Part shown: positions 49,235 through 58,386 of the stretch, piece after piece | Layout: each line of letters starts with the position of its first letter | How positions within the stretch are numbered: position 1 is the stretch's first letter | Assembly: GCF_900590885.1 (NCBI RefSeq) | Contig: NZ_UUON01000007.1 | Coordinates: 25,268 to 89,267, forward strand | Direction of reading: 5' to 3' | Length of the DNA stretch: 64,000 bases | Source of the DNA: Pseudomonas viridiflava | Lineage (GTDB): Bacteria; Pseudomonadota; Gammaproteobacteria; Pseudomonadales; Pseudomonadaceae | Notes under the pieces: generated by a model | What the model saw: the letters and a program-made list of their open reading frames with translations, nothing else | Database searches by the model: none | What the model was told of the DNA's origin: nothing | Program-made: the position numbers and the translations under genes

Positions 49235-50191
49235 CTACTTGCGGGCGATAATCACCGCCCGCATCGGTGCCGGCAGCCCTTCGATGGTCTTGCTGTGATC
49301 CTGCGGATCAAGGAAATCACTCAGCGACTGATACTTCATCCACTCGGTCCCACGCTGTTCCTCGAGGGTGGTCACGCTCACATCCACGCACCTCACGTCA
49401 CTGAAACCCGCGCGACGCAGCCACAGCATCAGCGCCGGCACCGATGGCAGGAACCACACGTTACGCATCTGCGCGTAGCGATCTTCCGGCACCAGCACTT
49501 GCTGTTGATCGCCTTCCACCACCAACGTTTCCAGGACCAGCTCGCCGCCTTTTACCAGGGTGTCCTTCAATGCCAGCAGGTGCTCGATCGGTGAGCGGCG
49601 GTGGTAGAACACGCCCATGGAAAAGACCGTGTCGAAACCTTCCAGGTTGGCCGGCAGGTCTTCGAACGGGAAGGGCAGGTGCCAGGCTTTCGGCGCGGAC
49701 AGGTAACGCTGCACCGCCTGGAACTGGCAGAAAAACAGCCAGTTCGGGTCTACGCCAATCACGCTGTCGGCACCGGCGCCGAGCATGCGCCACATGTAGT
49801 AGCCGTTGCCGCAGCCCACGTCGAGGATGCGTTTGCCTTTCAGGTTCAGGTGCGGCGCGACCCGCGACCACTTCCAGTCCGAGCGCCATTCGGTGTCCAC
49901 GTGCACGCCGAACAGGTGGAACGGCCCTTTGCGCCACGGGCTCAGGCCCATCAGCGCGGTGTGCATCTGTGCGCGGGTGGCGTCGTCGCAATCGGTGTCC
50001 AGCACCAGGCCGTTGAGCAGGTCGACGTCGCTGGGCTGGATGTTCGGCAGCGCATCCAGCGCACTTTGCCAACGCTCCAGGTCGCCATGGCCCTTTTCCA
50101 TCTTGCTATCGAGTTGTGCTTGCAGGCCTTGGGCCCACACGGCCAAGGGAGTGCCGACCAAGTGGCGGGCGAGGGGGGACAGATCAATCAT
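49235..50191 (-). CDS. cmoB: tRNA U34 carboxymethyltransferase
   Basis: CmoB transfers a carboxymethyl group from carboxy-S-adenosylmethionine to 5-hydroxyuridine in tRNA, giving cmo5U34. The protein of 318 residues has a Rossmann methyltransferase core with [18 protein letters not shown] and [14 protein letters not shown], and the family blocks [20 protein letters not shown] and [17 protein letters not shown]. It overlaps cmoA by 4 bases. Confidence 0.96.
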   Translation of the reverse strand: MIDLSPLARHLVGTPLAVWAQGLQAQLDSKMEKGHGDLERWQSALDALPNIQPSDVDLLNGLVLDTDCDDATRAQMHTALMGLSPWRKGPFHLFGVHVDTEWRSDWKWSRVAPHLNLKGKRILDVGCGNGYYMWRMLGAGADSVIGVDPNWLFFCQFQAVQRYLSAPKAWHLPFPFEDLPANLEGFDTVFSMGVFYHRRSPIEHLLALKDTLVKGGELVLETLVVEGDQQQVLVPEDRYAQMRNVWFLPSVPALMLWLRRAGFSDVRCVDVSVTTLEEQRGTEWMKYQSLSDFLDPQDHSKTIEGLPAPMRAVIIARK

Positions 50192-50931
50192 GGCAAGGCA
50201 ATCAACGAGGCAAAGTTAAGACACTGGAACCACGGCACGACTTTCGAGAACCCGGCCGCCAGCAGGCGTTCGCGGTGTTCTTCGAGGCTGTCGGGCTTCA
50301 TGACGTTTTCGATGGCGCTGCGCTTCTGGGCGATTTCCAGTTCGCTGTAGCCGTTGGCGCGTTTGAACGCGATATGCAGGTCGGTGAGCAACGCGTGTTC
50401 TTCAACATCATTGAAGCGCAGCTTTTCCGAAAGGATCAACGCGCCGCCCGGCAGCAGCGCCTGGCGGATACGCCCGAGCAGCGCCAGGCGCTCCTCGGGG
50501 GCGATAAATTGCAGGGTGAAATTCAGCGCCACCACCGAGGCCGGCTGGAACTGCAGCGCAAGGATGTCGCCCTCGATCACCTCCACCGGCAGCAACTCCT
50601 GGAACATCGAGTCCTGGCCGTTGAGGTATTCGCGGCAACGCTCGACCATGGCCGCCGAGTTATCCACAGCGATCACGCGGCAGCCGTCGGTGCGCACATG
50701 GCGGCGCAGGGCTTGGGTCACCGCGCCAAGGGACGAACCGAGGTCATAGAGCACGCTGTTCGGCTGGGCAAACTGCGCTGCGAGCACGCCGAGGTTTTCG
50801 ACGATGGTCGGGTAACCCGGCACCGAGCGCTTGATCATGTCCGGGAACACCCGCACCACGTCCTCGTTAAAGGCGAAGTCCGGCACCTGGGGCAGGGGCT
50901 GGGCGAATAGGCGATCGGGTTCTTTGCTCAC
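50188..50931 (-). CDS. cmoA: Carboxy-S-adenosylmethionine synthase
   Basis: CmoA makes carboxy-SAM from SAM and prephenate for CmoB. The 247-residue protein starts at GTG ([20 protein letters not shown]) and has [31 protein letters not shown] and [15 protein letters not shown]. It is the first gene of cmoA-cmoB. A purine-poor stretch lies before the start, so translation may be modest. Confidence 0.96.
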   Translation of the reverse strand: MSKEPDRLFAQPLPQVPDFAFNEDVVRVFPDMIKRSVPGYPTIVENLGVLAAQFAQPNSVLYDLGSSLGAVTQALRRHVRTDGCRVIAVDNSAAMVERCREYLNGQDSMFQELLPVEVIEGDILALQFQPASVVALNFTLQFIAPEERLALLGRIRQALLPGGALILSEKLRFNDVEEHALLTDLHIAFKRANGYSELEIAQKRSAIENVMKPDSLEEHRERLLAAGFSKVVPWFQCLNFASLIALP

Positions 50932-50967
50932 GGTTGTTCCGGCGACGACAGGGGAAAGGCCGGCATT

Positions 50968-51624
50968 TTAGCCAAGTTCGTCCACGCGCGCGCGGGTTGT
51001 CTGATGGAAAGCCGAGGCGGTGATGCCCCATTGCCCGAGCCAATAGGTGGTGATCAACAAATACGGTGCTGCTTCGAATGACACGACAAACCGATTGATG
51101 CCGATCAGCGTGTCGGAAAACACAAACGACGCCGCACCCGCCGCCGCCAGCAGTGCCGAGCGTTTCGGCACGTTACTGCCCAGGCGCGCCAACGCACGCC
51201 AGAGCATGACGCTGATCACCAGGGCGTAAACCACCACCGGAACCAGCAAGTCGCCCAAGCCGTGGGAAATCAGGATGCTCAACAGGATCGCACCCACGCC
51301 CAGCGCCAACACCAGCGGCAGCAACGCCAGGCGTCGGCAATCGCTGAAATACGCCTTGAGGTAGGCCAGGTGTGCAAACAGAAAGGCGCCCAGGCCGAAG
51401 ATAAACAAGTCGCCCGGCCAGGCGAGCAACACGTCGCCGACCAGGGAAAAAATCAGCCCCAGGCTGATCCAGCGTCGATAGTCGCTGGGCGGTGCGTCAT
51501 GCAGCCAGCCCAGCAGTGCCAGCACCGGCATGGGTTTGACCAGCAGGCACAGCAAAGCCGCATGGGTACTCAAACCGTAGATAAACGTGCCGGCGCCCAT
51601 CAACGCAAGGATCAGCCAGGGCAT
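50968..51624 (-). CDS. YhhN-family protein, possible lysoplasmalogenase
   Basis: The 218-residue protein has about eight membrane helices. The family motifs LLVKPMPVLALLGWL, LIFSLVGDVLLAWPGDLFI and GAASFVFSDTLIGINRF match YhhN proteins. Animal members (TMEM86B) cleave the vinyl ether of lysoplasmalogen; bacterial substrates are uncertain. It lies one base after the I42 inhibitor gene and was probably transcribed with it. Confidence 0.82.
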   Translation of the reverse strand: MPWLILALMGAGTFIYGLSTHAALLCLLVKPMPVLALLGWLHDAPPSDYRRWISLGLIFSLVGDVLLAWPGDLFIFGLGAFLFAHLAYLKAYFSDCRRLALLPLVLALGVGAILLSILISHGLGDLLVPVVVYALVISVMLWRALARLGSNVPKRSALLAAAGAASFVFSDTLIGINRFVVSFEAAPYLLITTYWLGQWGITASAFHQTTRARVDELG

Positions 51625-51625
51625 A

Positions 51626-52015
51626 TCAGTTCACCGTAATGGCGCAGTCGAAAGTCTCGGCGGGTTCGGCTTCCGGCTCCCAGGGTTGCTGGGAGGTCAG
51701 GCGCAAACGCCCCTGGCCGGCGGCGAAGGCCTGGAAGCGCCAGGTGGACTGGCCACCGCCGCCGATCACGCCGGATTCGGAACTGCTGTAGACCTCGGGG
51801 CTCAGCGCGCGCAGCACGCCGCCGGCGGAATCCTGGATGGCCCAGCGGTAGCCGGTGGTGGGGTTGCTGGGCAGGGTGAGGATCAGGTTTTGCCCGGCTT
51901 TAAGCTGGAGCGGGCAGGCGCTCTGGTTTTCCACGCTGATGTTTTGCTTGGGGGCACTGGCGCAGGCGGCCAGCAGGGCAAGGCTCAAGGGGAGAAGCAG
52001 GCGGGCAGCGGTCAT
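51626..52015 (-). CDS. Protease inhibitor I42 (chagasin-like) lipoprotein
   Basis: The protein has 129 residues. A lipoprotein signal ends in LAAC (Cys18). The mature part has the three loops of chagasin-type cysteine protease inhibitors: NPTTGYRW, GVIGGGGQSTWRF and the final RLTSQQPWEPEAE region, on an immunoglobulin-like fold. It could protect the cell from host or own cysteine proteases at the envelope. It is the first gene of a pair with the yhhN gene. Confidence 0.82.
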   Translation of the reverse strand: MTAARLLLPLSLALLAACASAPKQNISVENQSACPLQLKAGQNLILTLPSNPTTGYRWAIQDSAGGVLRALSPEVYSSSESGVIGGGGQSTWRFQAFAAGQGRLRLTSQQPWEPEAEPAETFDCAITVN

Positions 52016-52100
52016 GAAGGCTCCGTTGAAAGATGACGAAGGGCGAGCATAACCGAAGATGAGACAAGGTGTGACTGGAGGGGGGTGGTGTTGGCAGGTC

Positions 52101-52201
52101 TGGCCTCATCGGGGGCAAGCCCCCTCCCACACTTGAAATTATTCACAGTTCAAAATGTGGGAGGGGCGGTGCGACGATTCGACTTGCCCCCGATGAGGCC
52201 A
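52101..52201. repeat. Variant REPIN downstream of the Lon-like gene
   Basis: Outer arms TGGCCTCATCGGGGGCAAG (52101-52119) and its reverse complement (52183-52201) enclose a core that includes CCCCCTCCCACAC and AATGTGGGAGGGG followed by CGGTGCGACGATTCGACTTG. Bases 52151-52191 recur inverted at 54763-54803, on the other side of the Lon-like gene. Confidence 0.88.
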
Positions 52202-52221
52202 GTTGAGTCACTACATAACTA

Positions 52222-54642
52222 TCAGAACAACACCTTCGCCACATCCGCAAACCGCTTGGCAAAGTGCACCGTCATCCCTTCCTTCAGGTACTCCGGCAAC
52301 TCTTCAAAACTGCCACGGTTCGGCTCCGGCAGAATCAGCTCATGAATCTTCTGACGCCGCGCCGCAATCACCTTCTCACGCACGCCGCCAATCGGCAGTA
52401 CATGCCCGGTCAACGTCAGCTCGCCGGTCATCGCCACGCCTTTTTTCGGCGCCTGGTTACGCGCCAGCGACAGCAACGCACTGGCCATGGTCACCCCGGC
52501 GCTCGGGCCGTCTTTCGGCGTGGCACCTTCCGGCACGTGCAAGTGCACGAAAGCTTCGTCGAAGAACTTCGGGTCACCGCCAAACGACTTCAGGTTCGAG
52601 CTGATGTAGCTGTAGGCAATCTCGGCGGATTCCTTCATCACTTCGCCCAACTGCCCGGTGAGCTTGAAGCCGCGATTGAGCGTGTGGATACGCGTCGCCT
52701 CGATCGGCAACGTGGCGCCGCCCATGCTGGTCCAGGCCAGGCCGGTGATCACACCGGTGCCGGACAACACTTGCTCGTTGCGGAACACCGGCATGCCCAG
52801 TGAACCTTCAAGGTCCTTGGTGCCGAGCTTGATCACCGAATCCGGTTCGTCCAGCAGCTTGACCACCGCCTTGCGCACCAGTTTGCCCAGCTGTTTCTCC
52901 AGCTGGCGCACCCCGGCTTCCCGCGCATAGCCGTCGATCAATGCGCGCAGGGCGCCGTCGCTGATGGTCAGGCTGGTTTTGGCCACGCCGGCTTTATCCA
53001 GCTGTTTTGGCCACAGGTGGCGCTTGGCGATGGCGACTTTTTCTTCGGTGATGTAACCCGACAGGCGAATGACTTCCATGCGGTCCAGCAACGGGCCGGG
53101 GATCGAATCCAGGGTGTTGGCGGTGCACACGAACAGCACCTTGGACAGGTCCAGGCGCAGGTCCAGGTAATGGTCGAGGAATTCGACGTTCTGCTCAGGG
53201 TCGAGGGTTTCCAGCAGCGCCGAAGCCGGGTCGCCCTGGAAGCTCTGGCCCATCTTGTCGATCTCGTCGAGCATGATCACCGGGTTCATCACTTCGACAT
53301 CTTTGAGCGCCTGCACCAGCTTGCCCGGCAGGGCGCCGATGTAGGTGCGGCGATGGCCCTTGATCTCGGCCTCGTCGCGCATGCCGCCTACGCTGAAGCG
53401 GTAGAACGGCCGGCCCAGGGATTCGGCGATGGATTTACCCACACTGGTCTTGCCCACGCCCGGCGGGCCCACCAGCAGCACGATGGAGCCGGCGACTTCG
53501 CCTTTATAAGCGCCCACCGCGAGGAATTCGAGGATGCGGCTCTTGATGTCGTCCAGGCCGGCATGGTGTTTATCCAGCACCTTGCGCGCGTGTTTCAGGT
53601 CGAGCTTGTCTTCGCCATACACGCCCCACGGCACCGAGGTGGCCCAGTCGAGGTAGTTGCGCGTGACCGCGTATTCCGGCGAGCCGGTTTCCAGGATCGA
53701 CAGTTTGTTCAGTTCTTCATCAATGCGTTTTTTCGCCTGGGCCGGCAGCACCTTGCCTTGCAGGCGCTGTTCGAACTGCTCGACGTCGGCGCTGCGGTCG
53801 TCCTTGGTCAGGCCCAGCTCCTGCTGGATGACCTTGAGCTGTTCCTTGAGGAAGAACTCGCGCTGGTGCTCGCCGATCTTGCGGTTCACTTCGGCGGACA
53901 GCTCTTTTTGCAGGCGCGCGACTTCGACTTCCTTGCGCAGCATCGGCAACACTTTTTCCATGCGCTTGAGCATGGGCACGCAGTCCAGCACTTCCTGCAG
54001 CTCGTTGCCGGTGGCCGAGGTCAGCGCGGCGGCGAAGTCGGTGAGCGGCGACGGGTCGTTGGGGCTGAAGCGGTTGAGGTAGTTTTTCAACTCTTCGCTG
54101 TACAGCGGGTTGAGCGGCAGCAGTTCCTTGATCGCATTGATCAGCGCCATGCCGTAGGCCTTGACCTCATCGGTCGGCTGGGTCGGCTGGTGCGGGTATT
54201 CGACTTCCACCAGGTACGGTGGGCGATGGTGCTTGAGCCAGGTCTTGATGCGTACGCGGGTCAGGCCCTGGGCGACGAATTGCAGTTTGCCGTTCTCACG
54301 GCTGGCGTGGTGCACCTTCACCAGGGTGCCGTACAGCGGCAGGCTGGAGGTGTCGAAGTGGCGCGGGTCTTCGGGCGGGGTGTCCATGAAGAACAGGGCC
54401 AGGGAGTGGTGGTCGGATTTGCTCACCAGCTCGAGCGTTTCGGCCCAGGGTTCTTCATTGACGATCACCGGCAGCACTTGCGCCGGGAAGAACGGCCGAT
54501 TGTGGATCGGAATGATGTAGACCTTGTCCGGCAGGTTTTGCCCAGGCAGGGCCAGGCCGGTATTGGACGACTGGGTTTCAGCGTTTTCGGGGTCGGCGTA
54601 GTCGTTTAGGTCGTAATCAGGGAATTCTTGCTGGTCGCTCAT
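52222..54642 (-). CDS. asrA: Lon-type ATP-dependent protease, second copy (AsrA-like)
   Basis: The protein of 806 residues has the LonA plan: N-terminal substrate domain (LPDKVYIIPIHNRPFFPAQV), coiled region, AAA+ domain with GPPGVGKTSVGKSIAESLG and VIMLDEIDKMGQSFQGDP, and the Ser-Lys protease domain (about 710 on, with KDGPSAGVTMASALLSLA). It degrades damaged and regulatory proteins in the cytoplasm. The main lon of Pseudomonas lies with clpX and hupB; this copy instead lies a few genes from pdxJ and recO, as P. aeruginosa asrA (linked to heat-shock and aminoglycoside responses) does. The symbol rests on that context. Confidence 0.85.
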   Translation of the reverse strand: MSDQQEFPDYDLNDYADPENAETQSSNTGLALPGQNLPDKVYIIPIHNRPFFPAQVLPVIVNEEPWAETLELVSKSDHHSLALFFMDTPPEDPRHFDTSSLPLYGTLVKVHHASRENGKLQFVAQGLTRVRIKTWLKHHRPPYLVEVEYPHQPTQPTDEVKAYGMALINAIKELLPLNPLYSEELKNYLNRFSPNDPSPLTDFAAALTSATGNELQEVLDCVPMLKRMEKVLPMLRKEVEVARLQKELSAEVNRKIGEHQREFFLKEQLKVIQQELGLTKDDRSADVEQFEQRLQGKVLPAQAKKRIDEELNKLSILETGSPEYAVTRNYLDWATSVPWGVYGEDKLDLKHARKVLDKHHAGLDDIKSRILEFLAVGAYKGEVAGSIVLLVGPPGVGKTSVGKSIAESLGRPFYRFSVGGMRDEAEIKGHRRTYIGALPGKLVQALKDVEVMNPVIMLDEIDKMGQSFQGDPASALLETLDPEQNVEFLDHYLDLRLDLSKVLFVCTANTLDSIPGPLLDRMEVIRLSGYITEEKVAIAKRHLWPKQLDKAGVAKTSLTISDGALRALIDGYAREAGVRQLEKQLGKLVRKAVVKLLDEPDSVIKLGTKDLEGSLGMPVFRNEQVLSGTGVITGLAWTSMGGATLPIEATRIHTLNRGFKLTGQLGEVMKESAEIAYSYISSNLKSFGGDPKFFDEAFVHLHVPEGATPKDGPSAGVTMASALLSLARNQAPKKGVAMTGELTLTGHVLPIGGVREKVIAARRQKIHELILPEPNRGSFEELPEYLKEGMTVHFAKRFADVAKVLF

Positions 54643-54752
54643 GGGGCACCTGCATAAGGAAGTATGGAGGTTAGATGGGGCGGGGCAGCGGTGGTTTCAA
54701 TGGCGGCGGTGAGATAGCAACATATTGCATAAATTATCTGCTGCAATGCGGT

Positions 54753-54803
54753 CAATGTGGGAGGGGGCAAGTCGAATCGTCGCACCGCCCCTCCCACATT
54801 TTG
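54753..54803. repeat. Variant REP upstream of the Lon-like gene, inverted copy
   Basis: Bases CAATGTGGGAGGGGGCAAG, then TCGAATCGTCGCACCG and CCCCTCCCACATTTTG. Positions 54763-54803 are the exact reverse complement of 52151-52191. The outer TGTGGGAGGGG and CCCCTCCCACA ends also pair with each other. Confidence 0.88.
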
Positions 54804-54815
54804 TCCTGCGAGCAT

Positions 54816-55805
54816 TCAGCTGATTTTGTGTAGGTACGCCGGCAGCGGCTGTTCTGGAAGTACGGAGAGCACCTTCAACCGCTGCAACATCCGCTGCCTG
54901 GCCCGCTGTAAGTGTTCACGCAGGTTCAACGCCGCAGCATCAAACGCACCATGCAGCAACAACTCCAGAATCAAGCGATGTTCGGCAAGCATGGCGGGAT
55001 CGGCGCCGATCCCCAGCAAGCGGTGAAAAATCCGGCTGATGATCATCGGGCTCTGGCCCTGGCGGATCAGCGCGGCGATCTTGCGGTTCTGCAGGCCGGC
55101 CAGGCAGTGCTGGTGTAAATCTTCCTCGATCTGCTCGATGGCTTCCAGGCTGCACTCGGGGTTGTCCTGCGCATCCAGCACGCGCTGCAACATGGCTTCG
55201 AGCTGCTCGCGGTCGAGGTTCGGCGCGCTTTGGCGCAGGGCTTCGGGCTCCAGGCAGGCGCGCAGTTCGTAGTCTTCGGTGACTTCCCGCGCGGTCAGCG
55301 GCCCGGCCAGCCATTGCGAGTAGGGCTCTTTTTCCACCAGGCCACGGTCGCGCAGGCGCATCAGCGCTTCACGCACCACCGCGCGGCTGACGCCGTAGTG
55401 GTCGGCGGCGGTCTGCTCGTCCAGGCGGTAATGGCCAAAGGCGATGCAGGTGGACAGCGCCGCGCCGATTTCCTCGACGATGCGCTCGCCCAGCGGCCGG
55501 GTGTCCACCAGTTCGTCGTCACCGTTGAGGCCCAGGTGCGCATGGCTCAGGGGCAGGCGCAGCGGCTCCATGGCCAGGCCTTCGGGGTTGATCAGGTAAC
55601 CCCGGCCGTTGAAGCGGCAGATCAGGCCTTCTGCATGCAGCAGGTCCAGCGCCTTGCGCACCGGTACGCGGCTGGTGCCGAACAGTTCGGCCAGCGGTGC
55701 CTCCAGCAACACCAGCCCGTGGCGGGCGGTGCCGTTGACGATCGCGTCACGCAATAGCTGGTGAATCATCGCGTAACGGGAGGCCGAGGCGGACACTGCT
55801 TTCAT
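54816..55805 (-). CDS. GntR/FadR-type regulator with two winged-helix domains
   Basis: This regulator of 329 residues has an unusual order. A first GntR-like winged helix lies at about 12-73 (LAELFGTSRVPVRKALDLLH), a linker follows, then a second winged helix at about 106-168 (DHYGVSRAVVREALMRLRDR), and finally an all-helical FCD ligand domain at about 175-300. FCD domains bind small carboxylates, usually with a metal. It is divergent from the amidase operon with a 333-bp gap that carries two ATTAATA-centred repeats, so it is the likely repressor. ATG 55805 begins the family sequence; 27 upstream codons are not conserved. Confidence 0.85.
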   Translation of the reverse strand: MKAVSASASRYAMIHQLLRDAIVNGTARHGLVLLEAPLAELFGTSRVPVRKALDLLHAEGLICRFNGRGYLINPEGLAMEPLRLPLSHAHLGLNGDDELVDTRPLGERIVEEIGAALSTCIAFGHYRLDEQTAADHYGVSRAVVREALMRLRDRGLVEKEPYSQWLAGPLTAREVTEDYELRACLEPEALRQSAPNLDREQLEAMLQRVLDAQDNPECSLEAIEQIEEDLHQHCLAGLQNRKIAALIRQGQSPMIISRIFHRLLGIGADPAMLAEHRLILELLLHGAFDAAALNLREHLQRARQRMLQRLKVLSVLPEQPLPAYLHKIS

Positions 55806-55930
55806 TGCGTTCTCTGAGGTAAAGAGGTCGGTGGCCGGGGATTCTCTCATAGATGCACCTGTCACTCTGCGCCACGTTGGTGGCACTTTTTTGGGGCCCT
55901 GGAGGTGGGAATGTTACTTTTCTGCACCAA

Positions 55931-55957
55931 AATGTACTTATTAATAAAAGATACATT
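55931..55957. promoter_or_regulatory. Candidate GntR operator 1
   Basis: AATGTACTTATTAATAAAAG then ATACATT is an imperfect inverted repeat (AATGTA / TACATT) around an ATTAATA core. Its position on the GntR side suggests autoregulation. Confidence 0.45.
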
Positions 55958-56097
55958 ATTTCATTGGCGGCCCATTCCGGCAGCGCCGCCCAATTTTTTT
56001 ACCTCGCGCAAAACCATCTATCCCGCTGCTATTGACGATAACGCCGGGTTGCTGGAAAAACCCTCGACAGAGACTGGCACGAAATCTGCCTTTGTAA

Positions 56098-56125
56098 AAT
56101 GTACATTTTATTAATATGTACGTTT
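56098..56125. promoter_or_regulatory. Candidate GntR operator 2
   Basis: AATGTACATTTTATTAATAT then GTACGTTT has two ATGTAC elements around the same ATTAATA core, ending 13 bases before the amidase start. A repressor here would block the promoter or early transcription. Confidence 0.45.
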
Positions 56126-56138
56126 TAGAGGTTTCCCG

Positions 56139-57470
56139 ATGTCAGACGCCACCTCAATGGCCGAGTCTTTCGCCAGCGGCCGCAGCGACCCGGTGCAAGC
56201 GCTCGAACAGGCACTCGACCATGCGAGCCGTTCGACCAGCGTATTTATCTCCCTGACCCCCGAGCGCGCCCGCCGCGAAGCCGAAGCGTCTGCCGCGCGC
56301 TGGCGTGCCGGGCAACCGTTGAGCGTATTCGACGGCGTGCCCCTGGCCTGGAAGGACCTGTACGACGTGGCCGGCAGCATCACCACCGCGGGTGCCGCCT
56401 ACCGTCGCAACGCGCCCGCGGCCTTGCTCGATGCGCCGACCGTGGGCCTGCTGTGCCGCGCGGGCATGGTCAGCGTCGGCAAGACCAACCTCAGCGAGCT
56501 GGCGTACTCGGGCCTGGGCCTGAACCCGCATTTCGGCACGCCGCATAACCCCCATGGCACAGATCAGCCGCGCATCCCTGGTGGCTCATCGTCCGGTTCG
56601 GCGGTGGCGGTTGCCGCCGGTATTGTGCCGATTGCCATGGGCACCGACACCGCCGGCTCCATCCGCATCCCCGCCGCGCTCAACGGCCTGGTCGGCTATC
56701 GCAGCAGCAGCCGACGCTACAGCCGCGACGCTGTGTTCCCGCTGGCACACACCCTCGACAGCCTCGGCCCGCTGACCCGCAGCGTGCGCGATGCATTGGC
56801 CATCGACGACCTGCTCCACGGCCGCACGCAAAGCCACAGCGCCCGCAGCCTCAAGGGCCAGCGTTTTGTGCTGGAGCAGGGCACGCTGGAAGACATCGAA
56901 CCCGCCGTACGCAATAACCTGCTGCGCGCCGTAGAACAACTGAAGGCCGCAGGCGCGTTGATCGAAGAACGTGAAAGCCGCGCGTTCCAGGCCACCCTGG
57001 ACCTCATCAAGCAGCAAGGCTGGCTCGGCTCATTCGAAGCCTTCGCCCTGCACCAAGCCTTGCTCGACAGCCCCGATGCGCAACAACTCGACCCCCGCGT
57101 GCGCCGCCGTCTCGAAGCCGCGCGCGCATTGCCGGCCAGCCAACTGATCCACCTGACCGACGCACGCCTGCGCCTGCAGCAACAGCTGATCGACGACCTC
57201 GACGGCGCAATCCTGATCACCCCGACAGTCGCCCACGTCGCCCCGGCGCTGGCACCGCTGGAAGCCGACGACGACCTGTTCGTTAAAACCAACCTCGCCA
57301 CCCTGCGCCTGACCATGCCCGGCAGTTTGCTCGACATGCCGGGCGTCAGCCTGCCCAGCGGCCGCGATGCCCAGGGCCTGCCCACCGGGCTGCTGCTCAG
57401 CGCCCCGACGGGAGAAGACGCACGCCTGTTGCGCGCGGCCCTGTCCGTCGAATCCGTACTTAACGTTTAA
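56139..57470 (+). CDS. Amidase-signature family hydrolase
   Basis: The enzyme of 443 residues is soluble. It shows the Ser-cisSer-Lys triad: Lys72 ([13 protein letters not shown]), cis-Ser150 ([14 protein letters not shown]) and nucleophile Ser174 ([14 protein letters not shown]), spaced as in the family. It hydrolyses amides to acids. It opens the operon and is 11 bp ahead of a cyclic-imidase-like gene, so hydrolysis of a half-amide (the product of imide ring opening) is an attractive role. Indole acetamide or other aryl amides are alternatives. Confidence 0.88.
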   Translation: MSDATSMAESFASGRSDPVQALEQALDHASRSTSVFISLTPERARREAEASAARWRAGQPLSVFDGVPLAWKDLYDVAGSITTAGAAYRRNAPAALLDAPTVGLLCRAGMVSVGKTNLSELAYSGLGLNPHFGTPHNPHGTDQPRIPGGSSSGSAVAVAAGIVPIAMGTDTAGSIRIPAALNGLVGYRSSSRRYSRDAVFPLAHTLDSLGPLTRSVRDALAIDDLLHGRTQSHSARSLKGQRFVLEQGTLEDIEPAVRNNLLRAVEQLKAAGALIEERESRAFQATLDLIKQQGWLGSFEAFALHQALLDSPDAQQLDPRVRRRLEAARALPASQLIHLTDARLRLQQQLIDDLDGAILITPTVAHVAPALAPLEADDDLFVKTNLATLRLTMPGSLLDMPGVSLPSGRDAQGLPTGLLLSAPTGEDARLLRAALSVESVLNV

Positions 57471-57481
57471 GGAGACACACC

Positions 57482-58360
57482 ATGGCTAAAGACATCCTTT
57501 GTGCATTTGGCGTCGACGTTGACGCCGTCGCCGGCTGGCTCGGCTCCTACGGCGGCGAAGATTCGCCCGATGACATCTCCCGTGGCCTGTTCGCCGGCGA
57601 AATCGGCGCGCCGCGTTTGCTTAAATTGTTCGAACGCTACGGCCTGCGCACCACCTGGTTTATCCCCGGCCACTCGATGGAAACCTTTCCCGAGCAGATG
57701 AAGGCCGTGGCCGACGCCGGCCACGAAATCGGCGTGCATGGCTACAGCCATGAAAACCCGATTGCGATGACGGCCGAGCAGGAAGAAATCGTGCTGGATA
57801 AGTCCATCGAGCTGATCACCCAGGTCACCGGCAAACGCCCGACGGGTTACGTCGCGCCGTGGTGGGAATTCAGCAAGGTCACCAACGAGCTGCTGCTGAA
57901 AAAAGGCATCAAGTACGACCACAGCCTGATGCACAACGACTTCCACCCCTACTACGTACGCAAGGGCGACAGCTGGACCAAGATCGACTACAGCCAGCAC
58001 CCCGACACCTGGATGAAACCGCTGGTGCGCGGCGAAGAAACCGACCTGGTAGAGATCCCGGCCAACTGGTACCTGGACGACCTGCCGCCGATGATGTTCA
58101 TCAAAAAAGCCCCCAACAGCCACGGCTTCGTCAACCCGCGTCACCTCGAAGAAATGTGGCGCGACCAGTTCGACTGGGTCTACCGCGAACACGAACACGC
58201 GGTGTTCACCATGACCATCCACCCCGACGTCTCCGGCCGTCCGCAAGTGCTGCTGATGCTTGAACGCCTGATCGAACACATCCAGAGCCATGCCGGCGTG
58301 CGCTTCGTCACCTTCGACGAAATCGCCGACGACTTTATCCGCCGCCAACCGCGTACCTGA
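57482..58360 (+). CDS. Cytoplasmic polysaccharide-deacetylase-fold hydrolase (HpPgdA / cyclic imidase type)
   Basis: The 292-residue protein has no signal peptide. The N-terminus ([20 protein letters not shown], then [13 protein letters not shown]) and the whole length closely follow Helicobacter pylori PgdA. The metal triad Asp14, His86 and His90 ([10 protein letters not shown]) is intact. The same subfamily contains bacterial cyclic imide hydrolases of about 293 residues. Because it is cytoplasmic and lies between an amidase and a permease, ring opening of an imported cyclic imide is more likely than cell-wall deacetylation. GGAGACA precedes the ATG. Confidence 0.8.
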   Translation: MAKDILCAFGVDVDAVAGWLGSYGGEDSPDDISRGLFAGEIGAPRLLKLFERYGLRTTWFIPGHSMETFPEQMKAVADAGHEIGVHGYSHENPIAMTAEQEEIVLDKSIELITQVTGKRPTGYVAPWWEFSKVTNELLLKKGIKYDHSLMHNDFHPYYVRKGDSWTKIDYSQHPDTWMKPLVRGEETDLVEIPANWYLDDLPPMMFIKKAPNSHGFVNPRHLEEMWRDQFDWVYREHEHAVFTMTIHPDVSGRPQVLLMLERLIEHIQSHAGVRFVTFDEIADDFIRRQPRT

Positions 58361-58386
58361 CTCCCAACCCCTCCGAGGCGCGATTT

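Larger units (their letters stand above)
55806..56138. other. Divergent regulatory region of the amidase operon
   Basis: This 333-bp gap between the GntR gene and the amidase gene is markedly AT-rich from about 55920 to 56125 compared with the flanking genes. It holds two operator-like repeats, described separately. No open frame in it looks coding. The start of the amidase operon transcript should lie between about 55960 and 56110. Confidence 0.6.

Noticed and set aside
52222..54642. Calling this gene the main heat-shock lon
   Set aside because: The clpX and hupB neighbours of the main lon are missing, and the surroundings match the asrA locus instead.
57482..58360. Secreted chitin or peptidoglycan deacetylase
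   Set aside because: The metal triad is present, but there is no signal peptide or membrane anchor and the neighbours are cytoplasmic catabolic genes.
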